Shown here: positions 1-10,569 of the stretch, piece by piece | How positions within the stretch are numbered: position 1 is the first letter of the stretch | Layout: every line of letters begins with the position of its first letter | Origin: Pseudomonas nitroreducens | GTDB taxonomy: Bacteria > Pseudomonadota > Gammaproteobacteria > Pseudomonadales > Pseudomonadaceae | Length of the DNA stretch: 64,000 nucleotides | Direction: 5' to 3' | Assembly (NCBI RefSeq): GCF_024170165.1 | Contig: NZ_JALJXP010000004.1 | Coordinates: 372,001 to 436,000, forward strand | Notes under the pieces: model-generated | What the model was told of the DNA's origin: nothing | Database searches by the model: none | The model's input: only the letters and a program-made list of their open reading frames with translations | Translations under genes and position numbers: made by a program

Positions 1-273
1 AAACTCGAAAGCGGCCCGCTGGTGGCGCGGCTGGACCGCCGTCGTCCGGACATCTACCTGCTGCCGCTGGAGCACGGCGAGCCGACCGGCGAGCTGTTCA
101 CCCTGAGCAAGGGCGAGCTGTGCAAGGCCAGCACTCGCGGACTCTGGCTGTCCGAAAGCTTCGCCGAGCAGGATGGCTGGCTCGTGCGCGAGGAACGTAT
201 CCGCTTCCGCGAGTGGATGGAGCAGTGGCCGCCCGCCGCCGGCAATGCCGGCAGCGGGCGGCGCACGGCCTGA
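1..273 (+). CDS. 3' end of an unidentified protein gene (partial)
   Basis: The reading frame is open from the first base and stops with TGA at 271-273, so this is the C-terminal part (about 90 residues) of a gene that begins outside the window. A GTG at 22 could be a start, but the frame continues upstream of it without a stop. The visible part is soluble, charged and rich in Glu and Arg, with no motif I recognise. By position it corresponds to the small conserved hypothetical next to the acyl-CoA dehydrogenase pair in P. aeruginosa (around PA4993). It converges on the dehydrogenase gene that ends at 390. No function is assigned. Confidence 0.5.
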   Translation, partial: KLESGPLVARLDRRRPDIYLLPLEHGEPTGELFTLSKGELCKASTRGLWLSESFAEQDGWLVREERIRFREWMEQWPPAAGNAGSGRRTA

Positions 274-389
274 GGCCACCAACGTAAACCGGCCAGCCTG
301 ATGGTTGGCTGGGAAAAAGCGCCGCACCTTGAAGTTCTGCGCGGGGTTCTGCCCTCTCCCCGGACAACGCAAATCGCAGGGTGCTCTCG

Positions 390-1607
390 TCACTTGAGCT
401 GACTGGAACTCTTGCCCAGCAGCCGCCGCGCCACGATCAGCAACTGGATCTGCTGGGTGCCTTCGAAGATGTCGAGGATCTTCGAATCCCGCGCCCACTT
501 CTCCAGCAGTTCCTCTTCCCCATAACCCAGTGCGCCGGCCAGCTCGACGCATTTCAGCGTCACCTCGTTGGCCACTCGCCCGGCCTTGGCCTTGGCGATG
601 GAAGCCTCCCTGGAGTTGGGCAGACGGTTGTCCGCCATCCAGGCGGCCTTGAGCGTCAGCAGGCGTGCAGCCTCCCATTCGGCCTCCAGGCGATACAGCG
701 TCGCTTCGGCATGGCTGGCACTGAGCAACGGCTGGCGATAGTCGAAGCGGCAGCCGGCCTTCTTCAACAACTCGCGGGTACGGTCCAGCGATGCCTTGGC
801 CACGCCGATGGCCATGGCGGCCACCAGTGGGCGGGTGTTGTCGAAGGTTTCCATCACCCCGGCAAAGCCTTTCTGCACGTCGATCTCAGCATTGCCCAGC
901 AGGTTGGCGGCCGGCACGCGGCAGTCGCTGAAGCTGATGGACGCGGTGTCCGAGGCCTTGATCCCGAGCTTCTTCTCCAGGCGGGTGACGGTCATGCCCG
1001 GTGTGCCCTTCTCCACCACGAAGGACTTGATCGCCGCGCGGCCGAGGCTCTTGTCCAGGGTCGCCCAGACCACCACCGCATCGGCGCGGGCGCCTGAGGT
1101 GACGAAGATCTTCTCGCCATTGAGCAGGTAGTGATCGCCATCGCGGGTGGCCGTGGTGCGGATCGCCGCCGAGTCCGAGCCGCAGCCCGGCTCGGTAATG
1201 GCCATGGCCGCCCAGGTGCCGGAGAAGCGCTTGAGCTGCTCCTCATTGGCCACCGCAGCGATGGCGGCGTTGCCCAGGCCCTGGCGCGGCATGGCCAGCA
1301 GCAGGCCGGTGTCGCCCCAGCACATTTCCATCACGCCCAGGCAGGCGGAGAGGTTGCCGCCGTTCTTTACGCCCTGCTCTGCACCCTTCTCTGCACCAGC
1401 CTTGCGCTTGCTGGCGGAGGTGGCGCCGACGGCGTCCGGCGAGCCGGCATTCATGCCGTCCAGCAGCGCGGCCAGCAGGTCCAGCTCCTTGGGGTAGGCG
1501 TGCTCGGCCTTGTCGTACTTGCGTGAAATCGGGCGCAGGTAGTTCTCCGCCACCTGGCGGGCCTGGTTCTGCAAGGTGCGGAATTTCTTCGGCGTCTCGA
1601 GGTACAT
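390..1607 (-). CDS. Acyl-CoA dehydrogenase family protein (PA4994-like)
   Basis: A 405-residue FAD-dependent acyl-CoA dehydrogenase, expected to catalyse alpha,beta-desaturation of an acyl-CoA and pass electrons to ETF in the cytoplasm. Visible family signatures are the ITEPGCGSDSA flavin/substrate-loop motif near residue 140 and the C-terminal ILDIFEGTQQIQ segment, which holds the family's usual catalytic/FAD-contact region. A lysine/alanine-rich insertion near residues 60-80 (around KRKAGAEKGAEQ) is unusual for the fold. It lies 10 bp downstream of a second dehydrogenase gene on the same strand, so the two are probably one operon and may form a hetero-oligomer. The substrate cannot be read from the sequence. 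Confidence 0.88.
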   Translation of the reverse strand: MYLETPKKFRTLQNQARQVAENYLRPISRKYDKAEHAYPKELDLLAALLDGMNAGSPDAVGATSASKRKAGAEKGAEQGVKNGGNLSACLGVMEMCWGDTGLLLAMPRQGLGNAAIAAVANEEQLKRFSGTWAAMAITEPGCGSDSAAIRTTATRDGDHYLLNGEKIFVTSGARADAVVVWATLDKSLGRAAIKSFVVEKGTPGMTVTRLEKKLGIKASDTASISFSDCRVPAANLLGNAEIDVQKGFAGVMETFDNTRPLVAAMAIGVAKASLDRTRELLKKAGCRFDYRQPLLSASHAEATLYRLEAEWEAARLLTLKAAWMADNRLPNSREASIAKAKAGRVANEVTLKCVELAGALGYGEEELLEKWARDSKILDIFEGTQQIQLLIVARRLLGKSSSQLK

Positions 1608-1617
1608 GCAAAGCTCC

Positions 1618-2901
1618 TTACAGGTGCAGGCCGCCAGCCATCAGGCTGACGGCGCGCAGGTCGCGGTACCAGCGCTCGGCCGGGTGTTCCTGGGTGAAAC
1701 CGTGGCCACCGAGCAGTTGCACCGCGTCGGTGCCGATCTTCATCGCCTTCTCGGCGCAGAGCAGCTTCGCCAGGTAAGCCTCGCGGTGGAATGCCTGGCC
1801 ACGCTCGGCCAGCGCGCAGGCGCGCCACACCATCAGGCGCATGGCGTCCAGCTCGACGGCGATGTCCGCAACCATGAAGGCCACGCCCTGACGATGGCTG
1901 ATCGGCTCGCCGAAGGCCTCGCGCTCGTTGCAGTAGGTGATCACGTAGTCCAGCGCGGCCTGCCCGGTGCCCACGGCCAGGGCGCACCAGGCCAGCGCGG
2001 TGTGATCGAGGAAGGCCTGGTAGTCGAAGCGCTCCGCCGCCAGGCGCTGTCCGGCCGGGACCTTCACGCCCTTCAGGCGCACCCGTGCGGTGCCGGTAGC
2101 CTTCAGGCCCATGGCCGGCTCGGCGCGCACTTCGACGCCCTTGGCGCGGGTGTCGATGAGGAACAGCGCCGGGCCATCGCCGGCATCTGCCGCGACGATC
2201 AGCTTCTGCGCATCCACGCCGCGCACGACCAAGCACTTCTCCCCGGTCAGTGTGTAGCTGGAACCACGCTTGCGCGCCTTGGTCGACAGGCGCAGCGGGT
2301 CGGCCAGCAACTGCGGCTCGTTCACCGCGATGGCGATCAGCGGCGCTGCCTCTTCACCGACGAACGCCGGCAGCCAGCGCCCCTGTTGTTCAGCCGAGGC
2401 CCAGCGACGAATGCAGTTGGCTGCCGACAGCGGCACCAGCAGAGCCGCAGCCAGGCTCAGGTCGCCACGGGCAAGGGATTCGGCAATCAGCGCGTTGGTC
2501 ACCACCGTGCGCTCGCCGGCCATGCCGCCATGCACTTCGCTGACGCCGTAGTGGGTCAGGCCCAGCTCCTGCGCCTGGGCCAGCAGCTCCAGGCTCAGGT
2601 TGGCCCTGGCGTCGGCTTCGTGGGCGGCCGGGCGCAGCACCTCGGCGGCGAAGCCTTCGAGCATCTCCGCGAGCATCTGCTGCTCGTCGGACAGGGACAG
2701 GTCGAAGAGCCCGTCCGGGTCGGCCTTGCGCGGGGTCTTGGGCTGCTTGGCGGCGCGCTCGCTGGCCAGCCGGAAGCCGGTGCGGCTGCCGCTGTAGAGC
2801 AGTCTTTCGAAGGGTTTGCGCAGCTTGAGTCGGTCCGGCCAGTCGGCCTGGGCGACACGGTTCAGCACGGCCAGGGCGCGGCCCTGCACGTCGGTGGTCA
2901 T
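1618..2901 (-). CDS. Acyl-CoA dehydrogenase family protein (PA4995-like)
   Basis: A 427-residue acyl-CoA dehydrogenase-fold protein and the first gene of the two-gene dehydrogenase operon. It has the C-terminal GGHGFTQEHPAERWYRD segment that contacts FAD in this family. It ends at once afterwards (SLMAGGLHL) and lacks the EGT-type tail seen in its neighbour. The N-terminal 70 residues are Arg/Lys/Pro-rich and are followed by a normal helical domain (LSDEQQMLAEML). The truncated tail makes a catalytic partner role plausible: such paired ACADs, where each contributes part of a site, are known in steroid and other alpha-branched acyl-CoA oxidation. That reading is inference. The start is the ATG at 2901, with upstream purine-rich sequence. 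Confidence 0.85.
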   Translation of the reverse strand: MTTDVQGRALAVLNRVAQADWPDRLKLRKPFERLLYSGSRTGFRLASERAAKQPKTPRKADPDGLFDLSLSDEQQMLAEMLEGFAAEVLRPAAHEADARANLSLELLAQAQELGLTHYGVSEVHGGMAGERTVVTNALIAESLARGDLSLAAALLVPLSAANCIRRWASAEQQGRWLPAFVGEEAAPLIAIAVNEPQLLADPLRLSTKARKRGSSYTLTGEKCLVVRGVDAQKLIVAADAGDGPALFLIDTRAKGVEVRAEPAMGLKATGTARVRLKGVKVPAGQRLAAERFDYQAFLDHTALAWCALAVGTGQAALDYVITYCNEREAFGEPISHRQGVAFMVADIAVELDAMRLMVWRACALAERGQAFHREAYLAKLLCAEKAMKIGTDAVQLLGGHGFTQEHPAERWYRDLRAVSLMAGGLHL

Positions 2902-3002
2902 GGCATCTCGCTCCGCGGAGGGTGGATGCCCCGATCATGCGCTGCAAATTGCCGCAGGGACCATGACCGCTTTGCCGTCGGTGACTGGCAGAGCGGTCAA
3001 AG

Positions 3003-3025
3003 AAAAACCGGCCTGACGGCCGGTT
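3003..3025 (-). terminator. Rho-independent terminator after hldE
   Basis: Read on the minus strand, an 8-bp perfect stem (AACCGGCC at 3006-3013 pairing with GGCCGGTT at 3018-3025), a 4-base loop, and a T-run (the A-tract at 3003-3007 on the plus strand). It lies 75 bp past the hldE stop and separates hldE transcripts from the dehydrogenase operon. Confidence 0.8.
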
Positions 3026-3035
3026 GGTGCACACC

Positions 3036-3080
3036 TGCAGGAGCGGGCCATGCCCGCGAACGCCGGCAAGGCCGGCGCTC
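3036..3080. repeat. REP-type repeat
   Basis: Contains the Pseudomonas REP core GGAGCGGGCCATGCCCGCGA (3040-3059), which is identical at 50401-50420 and 51122-51141. A second small hairpin, CGCCGGC aag GCCGGCG, follows at 3061-3077. It sits between the hldE stop and its terminator. Confidence 0.75.
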
Positions 3081-3099
3081 CACGCAATCGTGAGCGAGA

Positions 3100-4524
3100 T
3101 CAGCCCTGGTGGCGAATCTTCTCGACAATGGCGGTGGTGGAGCTGTTTTCCACCAGGCCCAGCACGCGGACTTCTCCGCCATAAGCCTTGACGATATCGG
3201 CACCGACCACCTGTTCGACGCCGTAGTCGCCGCCCTTCACCAGCACGTCCGGGCGGACTTCGCTGAGCAGACGTTCAGGGGTGTCCTCGGCGAAGCTGAC
3301 GACCCAGTCCACGGCACCGAGGCCGGCCAGCACGGCCATGCGCCGGTCGACGCTGTTGATCGGGCGACCGGGGCCTTTCAGGCGGGTCACCGAGGCGTCG
3401 TCGTTGGTGGCGACGATCAGGCGGTCGCCCTGGGCGCGGGCCTGCTCCAGGTAGGTCACGTGGCCGGCGTGGAGGATGTCGAAGCAGCCGTTGGTGAAGA
3501 CGATCTTCTCGCCATGGGCGCGCGCATCCTCGATGGCCAGCAGCAGTTGTTCCAGGCTCAGCACGCCACGCTCGGAGCCTTGCTCGCGCTGCACGGCGCG
3601 ACGCAGTTCCGGGGCGCTGATGGCGGCGGTACCGAGCTTGCCGACGACGATGCCGGCCGCGAGGTTGGCCAGGGCCACGGCCTGCGGCAGGTCCTCACCA
3701 GCGGCGATGGCGCCGGCCAGGGTGGAAATCACCGTGTCGCCGGCGCCGGTGACGTCGAACACCTCGCGGGCGCGGGCCGGCAGGTGCAGGGCGCTGTGGC
3801 CGGGGCGCAGCAGGGTCATGCCGTGCTCGCCACGGGTGACCAGCAGCGCGCCGAGCTCCAGCTCGGTCATCAGTTGCTGGCCCTTGGCGACCAGGTCGGC
3901 CTCGTCCGTGCAGCGACCGACGATGGCTTCGAATTCGGAGAGGTTCGGGGTGATCAGGCTGGCGCCGCGGTAGATGGCGAAGTCCTTGCCCTTGGGATCA
4001 GCCAGCACCGGGATGCCGCGTTTGCGGGCAGCCTGGATCAGCTGCTGGTGGTTCTTCAGCGCGCCCTTGCCGTAGTCGGAGAGCACCAGCACGCGGACCT
4101 GGCTCAGCAGCGCCTCGACGTCGGTGGACAGGGCCACGGCGTCGGTGCGGAAGGCTTCCTCGAAATCCACGCGCAGCAGTTGCTGGTGGCGGCTCATGAC
4201 CCGCAGCTTGACGATGGTCGGCTGGCCGGCGATGCGCTGGAAGCGGGTGGTCACACCCACTGCCTGCAGGCTGTCGCTCAGGCTGTCGGCGGCTTCATCG
4301 ATACCGGTTACACCAACCAGGAAGGCCGGTGCGCCAAGGGCGGCGAGGTTCAGCGCAACGTTGGCGGCGCCACCGGGGCGGTCCTCATGCTGCTCGACCC
4401 GGACCACGGGCACCGGCGCCTCGGGCGAGATGCGCGAGGTCGCGCCGTGCCAGTAGCGGTCGAGCATCACGTCGCCTACCACCAGCACGGGGGCCTGATC
4501 GAATCGGGGCATGGTCAATTTCAT
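3100..4524 (-). CDS. hldE: Bifunctional D-glycero-beta-D-manno-heptose-7-phosphate kinase / heptose-1-phosphate adenylyltransferase
   Basis: Makes ADP-heptose precursor for the LPS inner core: it phosphorylates heptose-7-P at C1 and later adenylylates heptose-1-P. The N-terminal ribokinase-like half (about 1-320) starts with [15 protein letters not shown] and carries GAGDT near residue 265. The C-terminal nucleotidyltransferase half begins [13 protein letters not shown] (HxGH-type motif) near residue 347. The start at 4524 is chosen because a GGAG Shine-Dalgarno lies 8 bases upstream and gives 474 residues, the usual length. An in-frame ATG at 4563 would add 13 unrelated residues. An extended -10 element sits at 4554-4559. 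It supplies the ADP-heptose used by WaaC and WaaF encoded further right. Confidence 0.97.
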   Translation of the reverse strand: MKLTMPRFDQAPVLVVGDVMLDRYWHGATSRISPEAPVPVVRVEQHEDRPGGAANVALNLAALGAPAFLVGVTGIDEAADSLSDSLQAVGVTTRFQRIAGQPTIVKLRVMSRHQQLLRVDFEEAFRTDAVALSTDVEALLSQVRVLVLSDYGKGALKNHQQLIQAARKRGIPVLADPKGKDFAIYRGASLITPNLSEFEAIVGRCTDEADLVAKGQQLMTELELGALLVTRGEHGMTLLRPGHSALHLPARAREVFDVTGAGDTVISTLAGAIAAGEDLPQAVALANLAAGIVVGKLGTAAISAPELRRAVQREQGSERGVLSLEQLLLAIEDARAHGEKIVFTNGCFDILHAGHVTYLEQARAQGDRLIVATNDDASVTRLKGPGRPINSVDRRMAVLAGLGAVDWVVSFAEDTPERLLSEVRPDVLVKGGDYGVEQVVGADIVKAYGGEVRVLGLVENSSTTAIVEKIRHQG

Positions 4525-4550
4525 GGGAACTCCGCAGGTCGAAATCGCCG

Positions 4551-4561
4551 CGGATAATACC
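4551..4561 (-). promoter_or_regulatory. Extended -10 promoter element for hldE
   Basis: On the minus strand the sequence TGGTATTATCCG is a TGn-extended -10 (TATTAT at 4554-4559) about 30 bp upstream of the hldE ATG. The same TGGTATTATCCG block occurs upstream of msbA at 8901-8911. No convincing -35 hexamer is visible, which fits an extended -10 promoter. Confidence 0.5.
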
Positions 4562-4566
4562 ATAGC

Positions 4567-4599
4567 CGCCCGGTGCGACTTGCGCCGAGCACCGGGCGG
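4567..4599. terminator. GC-rich inverted repeat between dnpA and hldE
   Basis: Perfect 11-bp arms (CCGCCCGGTGC at 4567-4577 and GCACCGGGCGG at 4589-4599) with an 11-base loop, located just after the deacetylase stop and just before the hldE promoter. There is no long T-run, so it could be a weak terminator or an mRNA 3'-end stabiliser. Confidence 0.45.
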
Positions 4600-4611
4600 T
4601 CACGGCAATCT

Positions 4612-6024
4612 CTACGGGGCTTTGCGCACCCAGAAGAGCTCGTGGCGACGCACCGCCTTGCGGAAGAACTCATCGTCGCCGGTGAGCGGCCACCGACGCC
4701 CGGCGAGCGCGCGCTGGATCAACCGGCGCAGGCGCTTCTTGCCGCTGAGCGGAGTCTGCAGGTCGTGCTGCAGGGCCAGGGCCTGGGCCTTGTCGATACG
4801 GGTCGCGGCGTCCAGCACCGGGCTCCACAGCGGGTCCGCCGGCAATGCCTCGATACAAGGTGGCAGGGCAATGCCACCGTCGGCCGGGCCCATGGGCCAG
4901 CGGTCGTTGTCGGCCAGGTGGTTGGCGTAGAGCAGCAGGGTCTGCGGTTTCCAGCTGCTGCGCTCGATGGCCTCCAGCGTCGCGCGGGTGGCCTGGACGT
5001 GGTCGGCGTGAGGGTCCAGCTCCGGGTGCGCGGTGAGGATCACCTCCGGGCGGATGCGTTCGATCAGCGCGGTGAGGTCGGCCACCAGGTTGAGCCAGGT
5101 CGGCGCGCCGTCGCTGTCGCCCGGCAACGCGAACGGATTGAAGCCGCGCACGCTGCGGATGTCGATCTCGCCGGACTCCTTCGAGCCGAACGCCTGGCTC
5201 GGCTCGGCAGCCATGGCCGGCAGTTGCAGGCAGTAGTAGCCCAGCTGTACGCAGCGCTCGGCCGGCACGCCGCCCCAGAGCGGCGCGGCGATGCTGTCCC
5301 AGGTGCGCAGGCGGCCCTTGAGCCGGGCGGCTTCGGCCTTGCCCAGACCAAGGCGCTCATAGTGCTCGGCCTCGATCTCGCCCTGGGTCAGGGTGACGAT
5401 CCAGGCTTCCGGGCAGCGGCTGTATTGGCCGAAGGCGGCCAGTTCGGCGTCGTCGGCGTGGGGCGCGATGATCAGCAGGCGCTGCTGGGCGTAGTCCTGA
5501 TTGTGGAAGGCGTGCAGCACGCCCTGCTGCGCCAGCCGGCAGTGGCGGCTGCGGATGCGCAACTGGCCGGAGCGCAGCGCTTCGCCCTGGCCGGAGAGGT
5601 TGATGTAGCGTTTGCCGCTGACGCCGCGCTCGAAGTCCTGGCGGTCCGGCTCGGCCCCCTCGATCAGCACCTGCGGGTCAAGCCAGCGGCCGAGCAGCGA
5701 GGCCTTGACCTCGATCTCCAGCACCAGCGTCTCCTCGTTCTCCGGCAGCGCGCCGGTGGCAACGTGCAGGCCGTGCGGGCCGAGGGACACCGGCAGGGCG
5801 ATGGAGCCTGCGGGGAAGTCGTAGCGGTAGTCGTCGCGCGGCGAATAGAACAGGTGATCGGCGAACCACGCTTCATGGGCGACCCAGCCGAGCAGCACGG
5901 CCAGCGGCACGCTCCACCAGGGCGCGAAGATACCCAGCAGGATCAGCGCCAGCAGGGCGACGAGCAGGACCGCGCGCTTCTTGCGGCGGTGCTGTTTGAG
6001 CAGGTGCTGTTTACGCCCGGACAT
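4612..6024 (-). CDS. dnpA: Membrane-anchored PIG-L (LmbE) family de-N-acetylase, DnpA-like
   Basis: A 470-residue protein predicted to remove N-acetyl groups from a sugar amide in a zinc-dependent way. In P. aeruginosa the family member PA5002 (DnpA) sits in the LPS core locus and affects fluoroquinolone tolerance and persistence. N-terminal transmembrane helices lie at about 18-60 after a basic stretch. The PIG-L zinc motif APHADDAEL is near residue 187, and the second metal/catalytic region is TAHPELDPHADH near residue 350. The start ATG at 6024 has a strong AAGGAG Shine-Dalgarno. It lies between mig-14 and hldE, whereas in PAO1 dnpA and mig-14 are beside wapH, so the pair has moved together. 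The substrate is unknown. Confidence 0.85.
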   Translation of the reverse strand: MSGRKQHLLKQHRRKKRAVLLVALLALILLGIFAPWWSVPLAVLLGWVAHEAWFADHLFYSPRDDYRYDFPAGSIALPVSLGPHGLHVATGALPENEETLVLEIEVKASLLGRWLDPQVLIEGAEPDRQDFERGVSGKRYINLSGQGEALRSGQLRIRSRHCRLAQQGVLHAFHNQDYAQQRLLIIAPHADDAELAAFGQYSRCPEAWIVTLTQGEIEAEHYERLGLGKAEAARLKGRLRTWDSIAAPLWGGVPAERCVQLGYYCLQLPAMAAEPSQAFGSKESGEIDIRSVRGFNPFALPGDSDGAPTWLNLVADLTALIERIRPEVILTAHPELDPHADHVQATRATLEAIERSSWKPQTLLLYANHLADNDRWPMGPADGGIALPPCIEALPADPLWSPVLDAATRIDKAQALALQHDLQTPLSGKKRLRRLIQRALAGRRWPLTGDDEFFRKAVRRHELFWVRKAP

Positions 6025-6046
6025 GGTGGTTCTCCTTCAAGGCCAA

Positions 6047-6070
6047 TCGCGGACGGAGTCCGCTCCTACG
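6047..6070. repeat. REP-like element
   Basis: TCGCGGACGGAGTCCGCTCC followed by TACG: a small hairpin (CGGAC/GTCCG) with the CTCCTAC tail typical of Pseudomonas REPs. It lies in the 86-bp gap between mig-14 and the deacetylase gene. Confidence 0.6.
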
Positions 6071-6110
6071 CACCCGTGAAGCCGCCGTGCGATCCCATGG
6101 AAAGCCGACG

Positions 6111-7007
6111 TCAGACCTGGAACACCGGCACGCGGTGGCACCAGCGGTCCTTGTACTCGCGGTCGGCGCGGCCGAACGAATAGCGCAGCGGCTTGCCCAG
6201 CGCCTCAGCCTCGGCCCAGGCTTCCTGGGTATTGACGAAGCTGAGCACGCTGCCGGGGCTGAACTCGCGGTTCTCCGGAGCCACGCCGCCGTTGATGTAT
6301 TCGACACTGACCCACTTCGGCGCTTCGACCCGATAAAGAATCTGGATCGCCACCGGCTCGCCGTCCAGGCGCACCAGCGAACCGCGCATGAAGTCGCGCA
6401 TCAGGCTGAACACTTCGGCCAGCCGTGCCTTGCCCGGCACTTCGAATTCCCAGCGGCGCTGGAACAGGTCGGCGTAGATCCTCGCCTGCTCCTCGGGGCT
6501 CAGCTCGCTCATGGGCTGCAGCACACCGCCCGCCTCTTCCAGCAGGCGCTGTTCGCGGCGCTGGTTGTAGCGGAATTTCTTCGAGAAGTCGGCCGGGGCG
6601 CGATTCATCGCCAATTGCTCGGGCTGCTCGCGGGCGTCGCTGACCTGCTCGCGGTTGAGCTCGGAGAGGTAGCGCACCTGATGGCGCAGTTCGATGCGCG
6701 CGCCTTCGGCGATCGGCAGGATGATCTCGGCGTTGCCCAGGTCAAACAGCGCCTTCTTGCCTTCGCGCTTGAGCACGTCCTTGGACAGCGCCAGGTTGCG
6801 CCCCCAGGTCGGCACGGCGGCGCGCAGTTCGTCGCCGTCGAACCAGCCCAGGTAACGCACCGGAATGCCGGCCAGATGGGCGAGACGCTCAACCACGTCC
6901 GGGTGGGTAGCGACGCTGCCGCCGAAGCGGTGCCAGGCGGCGGCATAGTCAGCCGCCGCAATGGACGTCCAGCCGCGCTCGCGGAAGACTCGCAGACGGT
7001 TCAGCAT
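6111..7007 (-). CDS. mig-14: Mig-14 family protein (GNAT-fold, cationic peptide resistance)
   Basis: A 298-residue protein of the Mig-14 family. Members in Salmonella and P. aeruginosa (PA5003) are inner-membrane-associated and raise tolerance to polymyxin B and host antimicrobial peptides. I recognise the family by the N-terminal LNRLRVFRERGWTSIAAADY, the central FRYNQRREQRLLEEAGG and the C-terminal YSFGRADREYKDRWCHRVP. The C-terminal half looks like a FemAB/GNAT acyltransferase fold. The start at 7007 is preferred, 22 bp after the msbA stop. An upstream in-frame ATG at 7118 lies inside msbA and would add a low-complexity 37-residue tail. Co-transcription with msbA is likely. Confidence 0.85.
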   Translation of the reverse strand: MLNRLRVFRERGWTSIAAADYAAAWHRFGGSVATHPDVVERLAHLAGIPVRYLGWFDGDELRAAVPTWGRNLALSKDVLKREGKKALFDLGNAEIILPIAEGARIELRHQVRYLSELNREQVSDAREQPEQLAMNRAPADFSKKFRYNQRREQRLLEEAGGVLQPMSELSPEEQARIYADLFQRRWEFEVPGKARLAEVFSLMRDFMRGSLVRLDGEPVAIQILYRVEAPKWVSVEYINGGVAPENREFSPGSVLSFVNTQEAWAEAEALGKPLRYSFGRADREYKDRWCHRVPVFQV

Positions 7008-7029
7008 GCCGGAGAGATCCGCACCCGCG

Positions 7030-8868
<1,839 letters not shown>

Positions 8869-8900
8869 GAAGTACAAGCTGCCTTGTCGTAAGAAGACTG

Positions 8901-8911
8901 CGGATAATACC
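8901..8911 (-). promoter_or_regulatory. Extended -10 promoter element for msbA
   Basis: On the minus strand, TGGTATTATCCG with TATTAT at 8904-8909, the same block as the hldE promoter. This predicts a short leader of about 30 nt. Confidence 0.5.
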
Positions 8912-8958
8912 ACCGCTGTCCCACTCAATGTTGCCCCCAGGTCTGACAGTCTGTCCCG

Positions 8959-9618
8959 ATGAATGCCCTCGACGATTCCTCCTACCTTTCACTCGTCGAC
9001 GGCGCCCAGGTCATCGAACGCGATCCCTACGGCGACAAGGTCCTGCACCTGCGCGACGGCACTTTTCTCAAGCTGTTCCGGCGCAAGCGGCTGATTTCCA
9101 CTGCCCTGCTCTCGCCACCGGAAAAGCGTTTCCAGGCCAACTGCCAGACACTGGCCAGCAAGGGCGTCCCCTGCCCGCGCACGCTGCGCACCTACGCCTT
9201 CCCGGACATCGAGCGCACCGCGGTGCGCTACGAGCCGCTGCCCGGAGAAACCCTGCGCAGCTACATTCCTCTGCAGCCCCCCGAGCGCCAGCTTGAGCTG
9301 CTTGGAGAACTCGCAGCGTTCATCGCCCACCTGCACGACCTGGGCATCTACTTCCGCTCGCTGCACCTGGGCAACGTGATCCTGACGCCTTCCGGCGAGT
9401 ACGGGCTGATCGACCTGTCCGACCTGCGAGCCCGCCCGACAGCCTTGTCCCGTGCCCTGAGAAAACGTAATTTCAAGCACTTGCTGCGCTACCAGACTGA
9501 CCTCGAACTGATCCATAAACTGGGTCTGGTCACCTTCTTCGACCTCTATAACAAGAACGCCAAGACGCCCCTGGACAGCCGCGACCTCATCGCCGAATAC
9601 GAACCGTCCAGGGCGTAA
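8959..9618 (+). CDS. LPS-region kinase-fold protein (PA4998-like)
   Basis: A 219-residue protein with the core of a small protein-kinase-like/3-deoxy-manno-octulosonate-kinase fold: a beta-rich N-lobe (LKLFRRKRL supplies the likely Lys), a hinge region YEPLPGETL near residue 95, a catalytic-loop-like sequence FRSLHLGNVIL near residue 135 and the metal-binding DLSD equivalent (GLIDLSDLR) near 153. The usual HRD/HGD Asp is replaced by Ser-Leu-His, so activity is uncertain. The PAO1 homologue next to msbA and waaL (PA4998) is annotated as a putative kinase. It is divergent from msbA and is followed 37 bp later by a glycosyltransferase gene. Probable role: phosphorylation or another core modification. 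Confidence 0.72.
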   Translation: MNALDDSSYLSLVDGAQVIERDPYGDKVLHLRDGTFLKLFRRKRLISTALLSPPEKRFQANCQTLASKGVPCPRTLRTYAFPDIERTAVRYEPLPGETLRSYIPLQPPERQLELLGELAAFIAHLHDLGIYFRSLHLGNVILTPSGEYGLIDLSDLRARPTALSRALRKRNFKHLLRYQTDLELIHKLGLVTFFDLYNKNAKTPLDSRDLIAEYEPSRA

Positions 9619-9655
9619 CCAGACAACGGGAGCCAGACTCCACCCAGATCAGGGA

Positions 9656-10528
9656 ATGTCCGAAATGAGCGAAACGATGAAGATCTTCGTCGGATGTGAT
9701 CCGAACGACTGCGATCTCGAACAGATGATGGTGCTGGAGTACAGCCTGCGGAAGCATGCCAGTCAGCCGCTCGATATCCACTGGATGCAACTGTCCCGCG
9801 ACCCGCAGAGCTTCTGGTTCTCCAGGCCCGAGCAGGCCCAGGGCTGGCGCAGCGACGACTGGACCACCCCCTTCTCGGGCTTCCGCTGGGCCATTCCGGC
9901 ATTCTGCAATTACGCCGGCCGGGCGATCTACATGGACGCCGACGTGGTGATCCTCAGCGACATCGCCGAGCTGTGGAACACCCCCTTCGAGCCGGGCAGG
10001 ATCGTCATGGCCAAGGGCGGCGAAGAGTCCTGGCGCTTCTGCGTGTCGATGTGGGACTGCGCAGCGGCCAAGGACCACCTGCCGCCGCTGGAAGAAATCC
10101 GCAGCGACCGCAAGGCCCACCACAAGCTGCGTGATTACTTCCGTGAACACACCCAGCTGATCCAGGCCTTCGACACCCAGTTCAACAACATCGATGGCGA
10201 AGGTCACCCGATCGACGCGATCAAGATCCTGCATTACTCGGATATCGGCACCCAACTGTCGCACAAGCACTCGTTCAAGCGCCTGGAAAGCCAGGGCGAG
10301 AAGCACTGGTTCGACGGCGCGGTGTTCGACCACCCGCGCAAGGACCTGATCGAGCTGTTCGACCGTTACCTTGCCGAAGCCCAGGCCGCCGGTTTTTCGC
10401 TGGACACCTACAAGGTGAAGCAGCGCTTCGGCACCATCACCAAGGCTTCGCAGAAGAACTACAAGGGCAATGACGTGACCCGCGGCAAGAAGAGCGGCGG
10501 GTTGCTCAGCCGACTGTTCGGCCGCTGA
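9656..10528 (+). CDS. GT-A fold glycosyltransferase (GT8-like)
   Basis: A 290-residue protein with a nucleotide-sugar-transferase start (MKIFVGCDPND), the GFRWAIPAFC helix preceding a DxD motif (IYMDADVVIL, near residue 102) and a later LHYSDIG segment. These resemble retaining GT8-type enzymes, although the canonical HxxGxxKPW ending is not seen. The C-terminus is basic (KGNDVTRGKKSGG), as in membrane-associated LPS glycosyltransferases. The start is ambiguous: ATGs at 9656, 9665 and 9677 are all in frame, and an AGGG lies just before the first. It is convergent with waaL and co-directional with the kinase-like gene. Likely adds a sugar to the LPS core or another surface glycan; donor and acceptor are unknown. 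Confidence 0.7.
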   Translation: MSEMSETMKIFVGCDPNDCDLEQMMVLEYSLRKHASQPLDIHWMQLSRDPQSFWFSRPEQAQGWRSDDWTTPFSGFRWAIPAFCNYAGRAIYMDADVVILSDIAELWNTPFEPGRIVMAKGGEESWRFCVSMWDCAAAKDHLPPLEEIRSDRKAHHKLRDYFREHTQLIQAFDTQFNNIDGEGHPIDAIKILHYSDIGTQLSHKHSFKRLESQGEKHWFDGAVFDHPRKDLIELFDRYLAEAQAAGFSLDTYKVKQRFGTITKASQKNYKGNDVTRGKKSGGLLSRLFGR

Positions 10529-10534
10529 ACCCGA

Positions 10535-10564
10535 CAGCCGTCACGCCGCCCGGCATGACGGCTG
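10535..10564. terminator. Bidirectional hairpin between convergent GT gene and waaL
   Basis: Perfect 9-bp arms CAGCCGTCA (10535-10543) and TGACGGCTG (10556-10564) in the 41-bp gap between two convergent stop codons. There is no strong T-run. Confidence 0.55.
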
Positions 10565-10569
10565 CCTCT

